10,102 nt of DNA from Pseudomonadota bacterium (GCA_023428365.1 JAEYYQ010000618.1:1-10102); one strand, 5' to 3'. Shown: positions 1 to 7,493, numbered from the stretch's first letter. Translations and numbers: made by a program. The notes: generated from the letters alone by a model not told the origin.

Positions 1-19
1 ACAATAGAGAAAAGGTACA

Positions 20-901
20 ATGAGCGTAGATCGGAGCTATAAATTCGAGGGGGGGCGTACCGGGGTCTTGTTGATCCCCGGGCTGGGCGGGTCTCCGTTC
101 GAGATGCGTTATGTCGCGCTCGGCATGGCGCGTGCCGGTTACACGGTACATGTCCCGCAGCTTGCCAACCACTGCGGCACCGAAGAAGAGCTGAAGCAAT
201 CTCGCTGGCAGGATTGGTATTGGTCGGTTGAAGCCGCGCTGGATGAACTGCGCAAGAGCTGCGACCGCGTCATCGTGGGCGGCTTGTCGGCCGGTGCGAT
301 CCTATCGCTACATTTGGCGGCCAATCGTCCGAACGATGTTCATGGCCTGGCCCTTTACGCGCCGACACTCTGGCTCGATGGCTGGTCGATTCCCTGGTAC
401 GCAAGCCTGTTCCGGCTCTGCTTCCAAAAGTCGGTTGCCAATCGCATTCCGTTCGTCGAGCGTGCGCCGCACGGCATCAAGGACAAGCGGCTTCGCAAGA
501 TGGTCGTCGAGGCCTTGCATTCGGGCGATAGCTCGCAGGCCGGCGTTTTCCAGACGCCTGGCGGTACGATGCTGGAGCTGCGTTGGCTGGTTGATATCGT
601 CAAGCGTGAGCTGCCGAGCATTCGTCAGCCCGCGCTGATCATGCATCCCCGCGAAGACGATCGCGCCAGCCTCAAGAACTCGCTGTATCTGCAGAGCAAG
701 CTTGGCGGTCTCGTTGATATGGTCGTGATGGACGATTGCTATCACATCGTCACGGTTGACCGGCAGCGCGATCTGGTCGTCGATCGCACCGTTGCGTTCA
801 CGTCCTGGCTCGACCGGAAGAGCGACCGTCGCGAAGTTGCCAACGAGGACGGCGACGCCGCCGTCCAGCAGAGCGGCGCAACGGGTCGTCGCGTCGCCTG
901 A
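20..901 (+). CDS. alpha/beta-fold hydrolase (carboxylesterase-like)
   Basis: A 293-residue protein with a clear alpha/beta-hydrolase layout. The oxyanion-side loop is LIPGLGGSP (about residues 18-26). The nucleophile elbow is GLSAG (88-92) with Ser90 as the likely catalytic serine. The acid is probably Asp213 or Asp214 in HPREDD, and the base is probably His242 in CYHIVTVD. This order and spacing match the carboxylesterase/monoacylglycerol-lipase-like group, which hydrolyses esters of short or medium acyl chains. There is no signal peptide, so it is probably cytoplasmic. The last 30 or so residues are hydrophilic and lie outside the fold. The ATG at 20 follows an AAAGG ribosome binding site. 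The gene converges on the DUF2147 gene 27 bp downstream; its promoter lies before the window. The substrate cannot be told from sequence. Confidence 0.88.
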   Translation: MSVDRSYKFEGGRTGVLLIPGLGGSPFEMRYVALGMARAGYTVHVPQLANHCGTEEELKQSRWQDWYWSVEAALDELRKSCDRVIVGGLSAGAILSLHLAANRPNDVHGLALYAPTLWLDGWSIPWYASLFRLCFQKSVANRIPFVERAPHGIKDKRLRKMVVEALHSGDSSQAGVFQTPGGTMLELRWLVDIVKRELPSIRQPALIMHPREDDRASLKNSLYLQSKLGGLVDMVVMDDCYHIVTVDRQRDLVVDRTVAFTSWLDRKSDRREVANEDGDAAVQQSGATGRRVA

Positions 902-917
902 TTGGTCTTGAGACAGC

Positions 918-947
918 CTGCGCCGTCGTCAGTTGACGGCGGCGCAG
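918..947. terminator. imperfect hairpin between two convergent genes
   Basis: CTGCGCCGTC (918-927) can pair with the arm at 935-947 across a 7-nt loop, with a 3-nt bulge. It overlaps the stop codon of the minus-strand DUF2147 gene and lies just after the hydrolase stop. No T-run follows on either strand, so it is only a possible terminator. Confidence 0.3.
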
Positions 948-1471
948 CGCTGAAGTTCAGCCGGCGCCCGTGTCCAGGTAAAGGTCTCGCTCAAGAACTT
1001 CACGCCCAAATAGCCCGTAACTTGCAGCTTGTCGGGGGCCCTGAGGCTGATGGCGACGTCGTAAGACTTGCCCTCTTTCGGGTCGTAGATCCACCCGTTG
1101 TCCCAAGATCCGTTGGATTGCTGCTTGAGATTACCGATCACTTGCAGACCGCAGATCGGCCGCTGCCGCTGGCCGGCATTGGGATTGAGAACGTCCGTTT
1201 GCGGACGACCATCTTTGGCATTGGGATCCTTCAGCCAGACGATGCGGCCGCAAAGCAGATCGCCGCAGGGAAGAATTTCGATCGCGCCCTGGCCGGTATC
1301 GTCAACCCAGATGCCGGCGGTGGGCGTGACGGGAGCAGCGGGCAGCGGCGCTGCTTTTGCCGCAGGCGCGCCTTTGCCCGGCTGCTGGGTCTGAGCTGAA
1401 GCACCGCCCGGCAATACCGTTAAGAAAGAAAAAAGGCCTAATGTCCAATAAGTTGCTAGTTTGGCGCGCAT
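929..1471 (-). CDS. secreted DUF2147 family protein
   Basis: The chosen start is the ATG at 1471, giving 180 residues. It is followed at once by a classical signal peptide (MRAKLATYW... ending in GGASA, about 26 residues), whereas the longer reading from 1534 would place 21 polar residues before it. A Pro/Ala-rich linker (about 27-52) leads into a DUF2147 domain. Recognisable parts are GIWVDDTGQG, the cysteine pair in CGDLLCGRIVWL, the NPN...RQRPICG segment, WIYDPKEGKSY, and the terminal GYLG...TFTWTRA. The family is periplasmic or exported and has no firmly assigned activity; members are sometimes linked to envelope or stress functions. It is convergent with the hydrolase and divergent from the ABC operon. 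No GGAAC-type promoter is visible upstream. Confidence 0.85.
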   Translation of the reverse strand: MRAKLATYWTLGLFSFLTVLPGGASAQTQQPGKGAPAAKAAPLPAAPVTPTAGIWVDDTGQGAIEILPCGDLLCGRIVWLKDPNAKDGRPQTDVLNPNAGQRQRPICGLQVIGNLKQQSNGSWDNGWIYDPKEGKSYDVAISLRAPDKLQVTGYLGVKFLSETFTWTRAPAELQRCAAVN

Positions 1472-1858
1472 TGCCACATTCCCATTTCCAGAAAGAAGAG
1501 AGACGTCATCTCGCATTCGTTGCTGTCTGAGCAAATATCTACAGTTTCAGTTGGGCAAAAGCGGGTCGATCTTCCAGATTTTCGCCCTCGGAATGCCGAA
1601 TTCGTGCGCCCATTTACGCTCCCAGGCAGCAACGGACTGGTCAGTTGCTTAACTGCTGTGACGCTGAGGAGTGGCGCTGTCGTGGCGGACCTCCTATATA
1701 CTGGCCGCGTCGGTGGTCTGAGAATTGGCTGCAGGCAAAATATCGATGAGCGGCGAATTGATGGATGGCCGTTGTTACCTGCGGCACGACTGAATTGCTA
1801 GAAATCAGATAGCGATCAGACTCTGGAATATCGTCATCAATAAAAAAGTGAATCTCTG
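1472..1858. other. 387-bp intergenic region between divergent genes
   Basis: This must carry the promoters for the DUF2147 gene (leftward) and the ABC export operon (rightward). A TATACT box lies at 1697-1702 on the plus strand, but I find no good -35 at the right distance. No GGAAC element is present on either strand. Open frames here look like noise, except for a 33-codon minus-strand stretch (1547-1648) with protein-like composition but no start codon, reported as a finding. Confidence 0.5.
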
Positions 1859-2989
1859 ATGATACTGACGCTGGCCATTCGTAACCTGTTTCACGATCGC
1901 ATTCGCTTGATCGTGACATTGGTGGGCATTCTTTTTTCGATTGTTCTCGTTGCCGTTCAGCTTGGGCTCTATCTCGGCGCCCGTAAGATGATCATCGGGA
2001 TGATCGAACATTCCCATGGCCAGCTTTGGATCACGGCCTACGGAGCCAAAAGCTTCGAGGAAGGTGGCATCCTGCTGACACCGCGGGAACGGCATGCGGC
2101 TCTGGCCACGCCCGGAGTGAGCAAGGTGGTTCCGCTGGTGGTTTCGTTTGCGGAATGGCGCAAACCCGGCGGTGGCAGCACGACGTCGGTTATCGTTGGA
2201 ACCGACATCGAAGATGGTGGTCTCGAGCCCTGGGATTTGGTGGAGGGAACTGCCAGCGCTCTTATGGCGCCCGATGCGATTGCCGTCGATCGCAGCTATC
2301 TGGCTGATCTCGGCATCAAAGGGATGGGCGACACGGCACAAATAGAGACGGGCCGCGTGCGCGTGCGCGCAATTACCGACGGCATTCGCTCGTTCACCAT
2401 GGCTCCGTATGTTTTCACGACGTTGAACAGGGCGCGGAGCCTGCTCGGCGTGCCGGGCGAGAACACGACTTTCTTCCTCGTGCAGACGACGCCTGGAGCG
2501 GACGTCGAGGCCGTTAGAAAAGATCTGCTGTCGCGCTTGCCCGGTACGGAAGTTCTGACGAAAGCCGAATTCCGCGATCGCAGTCTTGATCAATGGCTAT
2601 TTTCGACTGGCGCTGGCGTGGCATTGATCGGAGGTGCAATTCTTGGCTTGCTGGTCGGTACGGTTATCGTCGCTCAAACGCTTTATTCGAGCACTAAGGA
2701 TCATTTGAACGAATTCGCGACATTACGCGCGCTCGGTTCATCATCCGGCTATATTCATAAGGTCATTCTGGCTCAAGCGGGTCTCAGTGCCGTGATCGGC
2801 TACACGCTCGGGATGATCATTGCGATGACGGTCGTGGTGCTGAGCACGCATACGGCCTTGCCCATTGTCATGACGCCGGGCCTTGCCGTTGCTCTGTTCC
2901 TGCTGACGCTGTTCATGTGCGCGATCTCGGCCGTGTCGGCGATCATGAAAGTTACGAAGATCGATCCAGCCATGGTGTTCAGTCGATGA
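1859..2989 (+). CDS. ABC transporter permease, FtsX/MacB-DevC type
   Basis: A 376-residue inner-membrane permease with the four-helix FtsX/MacB topology. There is one N-terminal transmembrane segment (about 17-40), a large periplasmic domain (about 45-245), then three helices near 250-275, 300-330 and 340-365. The C-terminal half has the FtsX-like ALGSSSGYIHKVILAQAG coupling segment. Three-gene systems of permease, ATPase and HlyD-type adaptor are known as DevBCA-type exporters, best studied in cyanobacterial glycolipid export; the substrate here is unknown. Its stop overlaps the start of the ATPase gene (ATGA), which indicates translational coupling. The ribosome binding site before ATG 1859 is poor. 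The start is supported by the hydrophobic N-terminus that follows it. Confidence 0.88.
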   Translation: MILTLAIRNLFHDRIRLIVTLVGILFSIVLVAVQLGLYLGARKMIIGMIEHSHGQLWITAYGAKSFEEGGILLTPRERHAALATPGVSKVVPLVVSFAEWRKPGGGSTTSVIVGTDIEDGGLEPWDLVEGTASALMAPDAIAVDRSYLADLGIKGMGDTAQIETGRVRVRAITDGIRSFTMAPYVFTTLNRARSLLGVPGENTTFFLVQTTPGADVEAVRKDLLSRLPGTEVLTKAEFRDRSLDQWLFSTGAGVALIGGAILGLLVGTVIVAQTLYSSTKDHLNEFATLRALGSSSGYIHKVILAQAGLSAVIGYTLGMIIAMTVVVLSTHTALPIVMTPGLAVALFLLTLFMCAISAVSAIMKVTKIDPAMVFSR

Positions 2990-3738
2990 GTCAATCCGTC
3001 GTTCTTGAAGCCGTCAATATCGTCAAGGAGCTGGGACATGGCGCCGGGAAGGTCCGTGCGCTGAAGAGCGTGGACCTATCGCTGTCGACCGGCGAGCTGA
3101 CGTTGTTGATGGGGCCGTCAGGCAGCGGCAAAACAACGTTGCTATCGATACTGGGATGCATTCTCACGCCGACCTCCGGAACCGTGCGGATCTGCGGCGA
3201 GACAATCCAGGGCCTCGATGCGGAGAAGTTGGCGGACCTGCGTCGCCGGCATATCGGGTTCATCTTCCAGTCCTACAACCTGTTTCCAACGCTCACGGCG
3301 ATGGAAAACGTGCGCCTCGCACTCGACGTCAGGGGCATGAAGTACAGCGATACGGTGGCCAAGGCTGAAGCGGCGCTGACTGCTGTTGGTTTGGCGCACA
3401 AATTCCGCAGTTATCCGCGCAATATGAGCGGTGGCGAGCAGCAGCGCGTCGCCGTTGCGCGAGCCCTTGCGGGATCTCCCTCCGTCATTCTTGCCGACGA
3501 GCCCACAGCAGCTCTCGATAGCGAAAACGGACACGCCGTGATGGCGCTGCTGGCGCAGATCGCCAGGGAAAATAATCATGCGGTGCTCGCCGTCACGCAC
3601 GATCCGCGCACCCACGCATTTGCTGATCGCATCGTGCGCATTGAGGATGGTCGTATCGTTGGCGAGGATCGTCGTCCGGAAGCCAGCAAGAACGTAAAGA
3701 AATACGACATTACCAGGAAACGGAAGGCCAATGCCTAG
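2986..3738 (+). CDS. ABC transporter ATP-binding protein, LolD/MacB/DevA type
   Basis: A 250-residue nucleotide-binding subunit with all the expected motifs: Walker [10 protein letters not shown] (43-51), Q-loop Gln95, signature MSGGEQQR (147-154), Walker B VILADE (167-172) with catalytic Glu172, D-loop AALD (175-178) and H-loop His205. The sequence is of the LolD/MacB/DevA class, which powers FtsX-type permeases that act on periplasmic or membrane substrates mechanically rather than by pumping across the membrane. I take ATG 2986 as the start because it overlaps the permease stop as ATGA; the reading frame extends upstream, but that part lies inside the permease gene. Its stop overlaps the next gene by 8 nt. 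The last 20 residues are basic and lie outside the domain. Confidence 0.93.
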   Translation: MSQSVVLEAVNIVKELGHGAGKVRALKSVDLSLSTGELTLLMGPSGSGKTTLLSILGCILTPTSGTVRICGETIQGLDAEKLADLRRRHIGFIFQSYNLFPTLTAMENVRLALDVRGMKYSDTVAKAEAALTAVGLAHKFRSYPRNMSGGEQQRVAVARALAGSPSVILADEPTAALDSENGHAVMALLAQIARENNHAVLAVTHDPRTHAFADRIVRIEDGRIVGEDRRPEASKNVKKYDITRKRKANA

Positions 3739-4834
3739 GATAGATTCGACCGTAACGACGCTGGTTATCGCACTGGCATTGGCCGCTGGTCTTGGCTACG
3801 GCGTGAGCGAATGGTCTGAAGCGCGTAAGCGCGATCAGAAGAGCTCCATCGTCGAAACAGCGAAGGCCCAACCGGCACAGCCCAAATCGAATTGGATCGC
3901 TTCAGCCCCGGGCCGGATTGAGCCTCGCGGTGGCGAGGTTCGTATCGGCTCGCAAGTTCCTGGTCGCGTCGTCGATGTCGTCGCGAGCGTCGGCGATCGC
4001 GTGCAGGCCGGAGATCTTCTGGTCAAGCTGGATGACGAGGAAGCGCGCACGCGCTTGATTGCTGCCGAGGCGGAAGTCGCCGTGCGCCGGCGGGAGCGGG
4101 ATGCGGAAACAGTTGGTGGCGCTGCGCAGGATCGCCGTGCTGCGGAGGATGTCCTGTCTAACGCGGAGCGGAGCCTTCATGCCGCCCGCGTCGACGTTGA
4201 TCGTCTGCGTAGCGCGCAAAATCGCAATGCCGCGAGCGCAGATGACGTTGCACGTGCTCGTTCGGCGCTGGTCGTGGCAACCGAAAAGCTCGATCAGGAG
4301 CGTGAAGCTTATCGCACCGTCGCCGCACGGTCCGGTATGCCGTTGCCGACCAGGCTCGAGGCTGGGCTGACGGCGGCGCGTGCCGACTTGTCGCTTGCCG
4401 AACTCGCTTTCGAGCGGACGCGAATTCGCGCACCATCGAACGGTACAGTCCTGCAAGCAAACGTGAAAAGCGGCGAGATGCTTGCGCCCTCACCGGAGTT
4501 GGCAGCAGTGACGCTGGGCGATGTGTCAGCGCTTCGTGTCCGGGCCGAAGTCGAGGAGCGGGACGTTGGAAAGATCCGCGTCGGGCAGCGTGTCATCGTC
4601 CGTTCGGATGCATTCAGTGGCCGTGATTTCGAGGGCCGTGTCGCGAGTGTTGCCGAGTACGTCGGACCGCCGCGTCTTCCGAGCCGCGGTCCGCGCAAGC
4701 CGACCGACGTCGACATTCTTGAAGTTATGATCGATCTGGATGGTCGCCCACCATTGCTCGCGGGCATGCGGGCCGATGTGTTCTTTCGTGCCGATGTGAC
4801 GTCGTCCACGGCTCCTGCCGGTTCGGTGAACTGA
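3731..4834 (+). CDS. HlyD/DevB-family membrane fusion protein
   Basis: A 367-residue periplasmic adaptor. It has one N-terminal membrane anchor (about 9-25). A first half-lipoyl segment (GRIEPRGGEVRIGSQVPGRV, about 58-100) leads into a long Ala/Arg/Glu-rich coiled-coil hairpin (about 100-215). The second half-lipoyl segment (TRIRAPSNGTVLQANVKSGE) follows, then a beta-barrel domain to the end. This is the normal domain order for adaptors that link an inner-membrane ABC unit to an outer-membrane channel. No TolC-type channel is encoded in the window, so one is presumably supplied from elsewhere. The ATG at 3731 overlaps the ATPase stop by 8 nt. It is the last gene of the operon; a strong hairpin follows 10 bp after the stop. 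Confidence 0.9.
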   Translation: MPRIDSTVTTLVIALALAAGLGYGVSEWSEARKRDQKSSIVETAKAQPAQPKSNWIASAPGRIEPRGGEVRIGSQVPGRVVDVVASVGDRVQAGDLLVKLDDEEARTRLIAAEAEVAVRRRERDAETVGGAAQDRRAAEDVLSNAERSLHAARVDVDRLRSAQNRNAASADDVARARSALVVATEKLDQEREAYRTVAARSGMPLPTRLEAGLTAARADLSLAELAFERTRIRAPSNGTVLQANVKSGEMLAPSPELAAVTLGDVSALRVRAEVEERDVGKIRVGQRVIVRSDAFSGRDFEGRVASVAEYVGPPRLPSRGPRKPTDVDILEVMIDLDGRPPLLAGMRADVFFRADVTSSTAPAGSVN

Positions 4835-4844
4835 TTTAGCTCTG

Positions 4845-4876
4845 GTTTCAGCGCGAGCAATGGCCCGCGCTGAAAC
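4845..4876. terminator. terminator hairpin between convergent genes
   Basis: GTTTCAGCGCG (4845-4855) pairs perfectly over 11 bp with CGCGCTGAAAC (4866-4876) around a 10-nt loop. It sits between the end of the export operon (4834) and the end of the DUF892 gene (4891), so it could serve both. There is no strong T-run after it on either strand. Confidence 0.65.
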
Positions 4877-4890
4877 ATTCCTGTGCAGGC

Positions 4891-5379
4891 CTATGCAGCG
4901 GCCTTATTGACCTTCTGCTCTGCAACTTTTGTCAGCACCTTGTCTGCGTGCTTCTCCTCATCGAGTGTCTCTTTGAGAAGCTCGATGGCGTCGGTGTGGC
5001 CTAGTTCTTTTGCCCAGGCGAGAAGCGTCCCGTAGCGTGTGATTTCGTAGTGCTCGACGGCCTGCGCCGAAGCAATTACGGCCGCATCGCAGACAGCCTC
5101 ATCCTCGATATCGCTCAGCTGCTCCTTGGCTTCGCCAATGATGCCTTCGATGGCTTGGCACTTCACGCCTTTGGGTTTCTGCCCGATCGCCTTGAAGACT
5201 TTCTCCAGTCGTTGAACATGATTTTTGGTTTCGCCGAGATGCTTGTCGAGGGCTTCTTTCAGGTCGTCCGACTCGGCTTTTTTCGACATGGTGGGCAATG
5301 TCTGGAGGATCAGTTTCTCGGCGCTGTACATGTCCTGCAACTGGTGCAGGAAAAGATCGTTCATGGTTTTGACGGTCAT
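4891..5379 (-). CDS. DUF892 ferritin-like protein (YciE/YciF family)
   Basis: A 162-residue helical protein that closely resembles E. coli YciF/YciE. Shared segments include the N-terminal DLFLHQLQDMYSAEK, HLGETKNHVQRLE, CQAIEGIIGEA, and VEHYEITRYGTLLAWAKELG followed by LLKETLDEEKHAD. Likely metal-site residues are Glu21, Glu50, Glu109, Glu112, Glu141 or Glu142, and His144, as in a ferritin-like four-helix bundle with a di-iron-type centre. The family is induced by osmotic or general stress in several bacteria, but its reaction is not settled. The ATG at 5379 has a good AGAGGAG ribosome binding site 7 nt before it. It is 151 bp downstream of the PRC-barrel gene on the same strand, separated by a hairpin. 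I see no GGAAC-type promoter of its own. Confidence 0.92.
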   Translation of the reverse strand: MTVKTMNDLFLHQLQDMYSAEKLILQTLPTMSKKAESDDLKEALDKHLGETKNHVQRLEKVFKAIGQKPKGVKCQAIEGIIGEAKEQLSDIEDEAVCDAAVIASAQAVEHYEITRYGTLLAWAKELGHTDAIELLKETLDEEKHADKVLTKVAEQKVNKAAA

Positions 5380-5477
5380 GGTTGCGCTCCTCTGATATTT
5401 CGATGCTTCTACAATGCAAACAGGGAGAGGTTAGTTTCGGCGCGCAATGACGCTCATGGTTTTTGGAATACAAATGG

Positions 5478-5517
5478 AAACGCGCCCCGCAACGTTTCCG
5501 TAGCGAGGCGCGCGTTT
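5478..5517 (-). terminator. terminator hairpin after the PRC-barrel gene
   Basis: The arm at 5503-5517 pairs with 5478-5490. There are 10 GC-rich pairs including one G-T wobble, then a 2-nt bulge and three A-T pairs, around a 12-nt loop. On the minus strand the stem ends in TTT and is followed by T/A-rich DNA, as expected after the gene ending at 5531. It also overlaps a GGAAACG...CGTTTCC inverted repeat (5476-5499) that could form an alternative structure. Confidence 0.55.
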
Positions 5518-5530
5518 TCTGGAGGTGGTC

Positions 5531-6055
5531 TTAGCGGTTGGTGCTGCCCGGTGCGGCCGGCGGCGGGTTGGCCCTCGTCGCCTCGGCGCGGGTCACGAAT
5601 TCGGGTGCCTTTTCGAGGTCGTCACGAGAAAACGTCGAGCTGAGCTGATTGGTCTCAGGAGCCTGCGTCAGGGCCGACAATGGCAGTGCAACGGTCTTTT
5701 CACCGATACCGAGGAAGCCACCGACACCGACGAGAACAGCAACGATCTGCCCATCTTCGGACAACAATAGATTGTTGACGTCACCAATGCGCTCGTTATT
5801 GGCGCCATGGATGCTCTTCTTCATATAATCGGTTGCCAGACGCTGTCCCGGCTGCTGCTGAGACAGGAAGCGATCGCCCGTCGTACTCGCTGACGCGCCC
5901 GGCGTTGGAGCGGTCTGCGTAGACGGTGCCATCGGGGATGTCGCTGCTGGCGGCGTTTGCGGCTCGGTCGTAGGCGGGCTCGTCGTTTGAGCGCTGACCG
6001 CCGTTGCCCCAAGCATGCCAAGGGCTGCAGATAAGGCTATGATTTTATTGCTCAT
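5531..6055 (-). CDS. exported PRC-barrel domain protein
   Basis: A 174-residue protein. An AGAGGAG ribosome binding site lies 7 nt before the ATG at 6055 but only 1 nt from the ATG at 6061, so I choose 6055. The N-terminus is a signal peptide (MSNKIIALSAALG... ending in AVSA, cut before Gln). A Thr/Pro/Ala-rich low-complexity linker (about 24-60) follows, then a PRC-barrel fold (about 72-150) with MKKSIHGANNERIGDVNNLLL and IVAVLVGVGGFLGIGEKTVALPL. PRC-barrels are small beta-barrel modules often found in stress-related envelope proteins of Rhizobiales; the ligand is unknown. An exact GGAAC-N17-CGTT promoter on the same strand at 6091-6116 places it in the likely EcfG regulon. Confidence 0.9.
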   Translation of the reverse strand: MSNKIIALSAALGMLGATAVSAQTTSPPTTEPQTPPAATSPMAPSTQTAPTPGASASTTGDRFLSQQQPGQRLATDYMKKSIHGANNERIGDVNNLLLSEDGQIVAVLVGVGGFLGIGEKTVALPLSALTQAPETNQLSSTFSRDDLEKAPEFVTRAEATRANPPPAAPGSTNR

Positions 6056-6090
6056 TATCATTCTCCTCTGAAGCTGGCGTATACCATGTC

Positions 6091-6116
6091 AACGTTCATT
6101 GACCGCAATAGGTTCC
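6091..6116 (-). promoter_or_regulatory. EcfG-type promoter for the PRC-barrel gene
   Basis: On the minus strand GGAAC (6116-6112) is followed after 17 nt by CGTT (6094-6091), with the favoured C right after GGAAC. The expected transcript start is about 30 nt upstream of the ATG at 6055, which fits a short leader carrying the ribosome binding site. This is the consensus described for EcfG/RpoE2 sigma factors. Confidence 0.8.
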
Positions 6117-6185
6117 TGCCGAGAGGCTATTTGCTTGTCTGCTGGGCGAGATGCAGGCTTGCGCATATCGGTCGACGTGGACCAT

Positions 6186-6211
6186 GGAACGCTAAGGCCT
6201 TGCCTGACGTT
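6186..6211 (+). promoter_or_regulatory. EcfG-type promoter for the holin-like gene
   Basis: GGAAC (6186-6190), 17-nt spacer, CGTT (6208-6211), in the DNA between the divergent PRC-barrel and holin-like genes. The leader to the GTG at 6342 would be about 120 nt, longer than for the other sites, so a second promoter nearer the gene cannot be excluded. Confidence 0.65.
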
Positions 6212-6341
6212 GCTTTGGGATAGGGGTAGGTCGGACGCTATGTTCCAACCTCAATGTCCGATAGTTTCGAATTTGGACGCAGCTTGTCCTTCCGCACAGC
6301 TGCCCAGTTATTGAGTTCCAACAACTCCAAAAGGAGAGATC

Positions 6342-6866
6342 GTGGCTAGCTTCCTGAATCGTTGGGTTGACAGCCTGAAGGAGAGTGCGCGCGAGGAAAT
6401 CCAGGAAACCGCGCGGTCCGCATCGCTCTACATAATCGCAGGCGTGGCCGGCGCGATGGCCATCGTATTCCTGACGTTGGCGGGTTTCTGGTGGCTCGAA
6501 TTACACTTCGGCGCAGTCACGGCGGCACTCATTGTGGCCGGCACTTATGCGGCAATTGCTGTGATCTTCCTGATATGGGCGTCGTGGCACGGTCATACTG
6601 CAGCGTCGACGGCTGAGGCTGCCGCCGCCGAAGAAGAGGCCACAACTGCTGGGACCGCGGACGTGAATGCTTTCGCCGATTTTCCCGACAAGATGGGTAT
6701 TGATCTCGACAGTGTCGCCGGGACTCTTTCGGGCGCGGGTTATCGAACCGAAGCGCTGATCGTTACGGCATCCAAGGAACTTTTGAAGCAGCTTACACCG
6801 CTGCAATTCATCAGCCTTGTATTTGTCGGGAGTTTTCTGTTCGGCAGACGACTGAGAAAACCCTGA
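6342..6866 (+). CDS. membrane protein of the phage-holin/DUF1469 type
   Basis: A 174-residue protein read from GTG 6342, which follows an AAGGAG ribosome binding site at 5 nt spacing. An amphipathic N-terminal helix (about 1-27, charged, KESAREEIQETAR) precedes two transmembrane helices at about 29-53 and 60-84. This matches the putative Actinobacteriophage-holin/DUF1469 group, which despite its name is common in chromosomes and not a proven holin. Then come an Ala/Glu-rich linker (about 86-108), a soluble segment of about 45 residues, and a short hydrophobic C-terminus ending in FGRRLRKP. The C-terminal 85 residues go beyond the usual short family domain. A bidirectional terminator follows at once. 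The EcfG-type promoter upstream suggests stress induction and a role in the envelope. The family assignment is moderate. Confidence 0.75.
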   Translation: MASFLNRWVDSLKESAREEIQETARSASLYIIAGVAGAMAIVFLTLAGFWWLELHFGAVTAALIVAGTYAAIAVIFLIWASWHGHTAASTAEAAAAEEEATTAGTADVNAFADFPDKMGIDLDSVAGTLSGAGYRTEALIVTASKELLKQLTPLQFISLVFVGSFLFGRRLRKP

Positions 6867-6872
6867 ATTGAA

Positions 6873-6901
6873 AAAGGCGCAAGCTGGCAGCTTGCGCCTT
6901 T
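6873..6901. terminator. strong bidirectional terminator
   Basis: A perfect 13-bp stem (6873-6885 with 6889-6901) around a GGC loop, with T-rich flanks on both strands. It lies between the convergent holin-like gene (ends 6866) and ecfG (ends 6930), and can end both transcripts. Confidence 0.9.
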
Positions 6902-6929
6902 CATTTTCTCACAATTTGAAGTTATTCGA

Positions 6930-7493
6930 TCAGACGCGCGCGGCGCGCCGCTGCGGCATCGATAGTGCAGCAGCATCGATGGCATCCGGTCCAAAGTCGT
7001 CCGGAGAATGTACCTCGAGCATGTTTGCCAGCTTCTGGCGCGCCCGGTTGGTTCGGCTTTTCATTGTGCCGACAGCGCATCCGCAAATGGCTGCGGCTTC
7101 TTCGTAAGAAAACCCAGAGGCGCCAATGAGGAACAGGGCTTCGCGCTGATCCTCGGGAAGCTGCGCGAACGCCTGCTTGAACTCCTGGAGATCAAGGTGA
7201 GCGAGCTGGGAGGCTTGCTGAGCCAACGTTGCGGCAAAGCGCCCCTCGGTATCAGCAACCTCTCTCGTGAGCTTTCTGAACTCCGAGTAGAATGTATTGC
7301 GCAGGATCGTGAACAGCCACGCCCGCAAATTCGTGCCATGTGTATAGCGTGTACGGTTTGCCCAGGCTTTGACCAGAGTTTCCTGGACCAGGTCATCGGC
7401 GCGATCGGGGTTGCCAGTGATGGAACGCGCAAATGCTCTGAGGCTCGGTATCTCTCCGAGCAGACCGTCACGAAAGCTCGCTTCAGTCTGCAT
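6930..7493 (-). CDS. ecfG: general stress response ECF sigma factor EcfG
   Basis: A 187-residue ECF sigma factor of the alphaproteobacterial EcfG (RpoE2/SigT) group. Region 2 covers about 10-75, with SITGNPDRADDLVQETLVKAW and the DNA-melting part through LRAWLFTILRNTFYSEFRK. Region 4 covers about 105-160, with LPEDQREALFLIGASGFSYEE and the helix-turn-helix CAVGTMKSRTNRARQKL. I take ATG 7493 as the start: it overlaps the nepR stop by 11 nt, as usual for this pair, while the longer frame (to 7574) lies wholly inside nepR. EcfG binds core RNA polymerase and reads GGAAC-N16/17-CGTT promoters. NepR holds it inactive until phosphorylated PhyR releases it. Two such promoters precede the operon, so it is probably self-activating. 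Confidence 0.95.
   Translation of the reverse strand: MQTEASFRDGLLGEIPSLRAFARSITGNPDRADDLVQETLVKAWANRTRYTHGTNLRAWLFTILRNTFYSEFRKLTREVADTEGRFAATLAQQASQLAHLDLQEFKQAFAQLPEDQREALFLIGASGFSYEEAAAICGCAVGTMKSRTNRARQKLANMLEVHSPDDFGPDAIDAAALSMPQRRAARV

Noticed and set aside
902..1399. Plus-strand open frame after the hydrolase
   Set aside because: It is antisense to the DUF2147 gene, which has a signal peptide and family motifs. This frame shows none.
1805..2593. Long minus-strand open frame (262 codons) opposite the ABC permease
   Set aside because: It is the antisense shadow of a gene with convincing domains and operon overlaps. The translation is rich in Arg, His and Gln with no recognisable motif.
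5476..5499. GGAAACG...CGTTTCC inverted repeat as an EcfG promoter for the DUF892 gene
   Set aside because: The -35 is GGAAA rather than GGAAC and the distance to GTT is about 13 nt, too short. It is better explained as part of the terminator hairpin region.
6099..6314. Small plus-strand open frame in the PRC-barrel/holin-like intergenic region
   Set aside because: Cys/Arg/Ser-rich translation without ribosome binding site; it overlaps both promoter elements.
6342..6866. Prophage remnant suggested by the holin-like annotation
   Set aside because: No integrase, lysin or structural phage gene is nearby; the DUF1469-type family is common on bacterial chromosomes.
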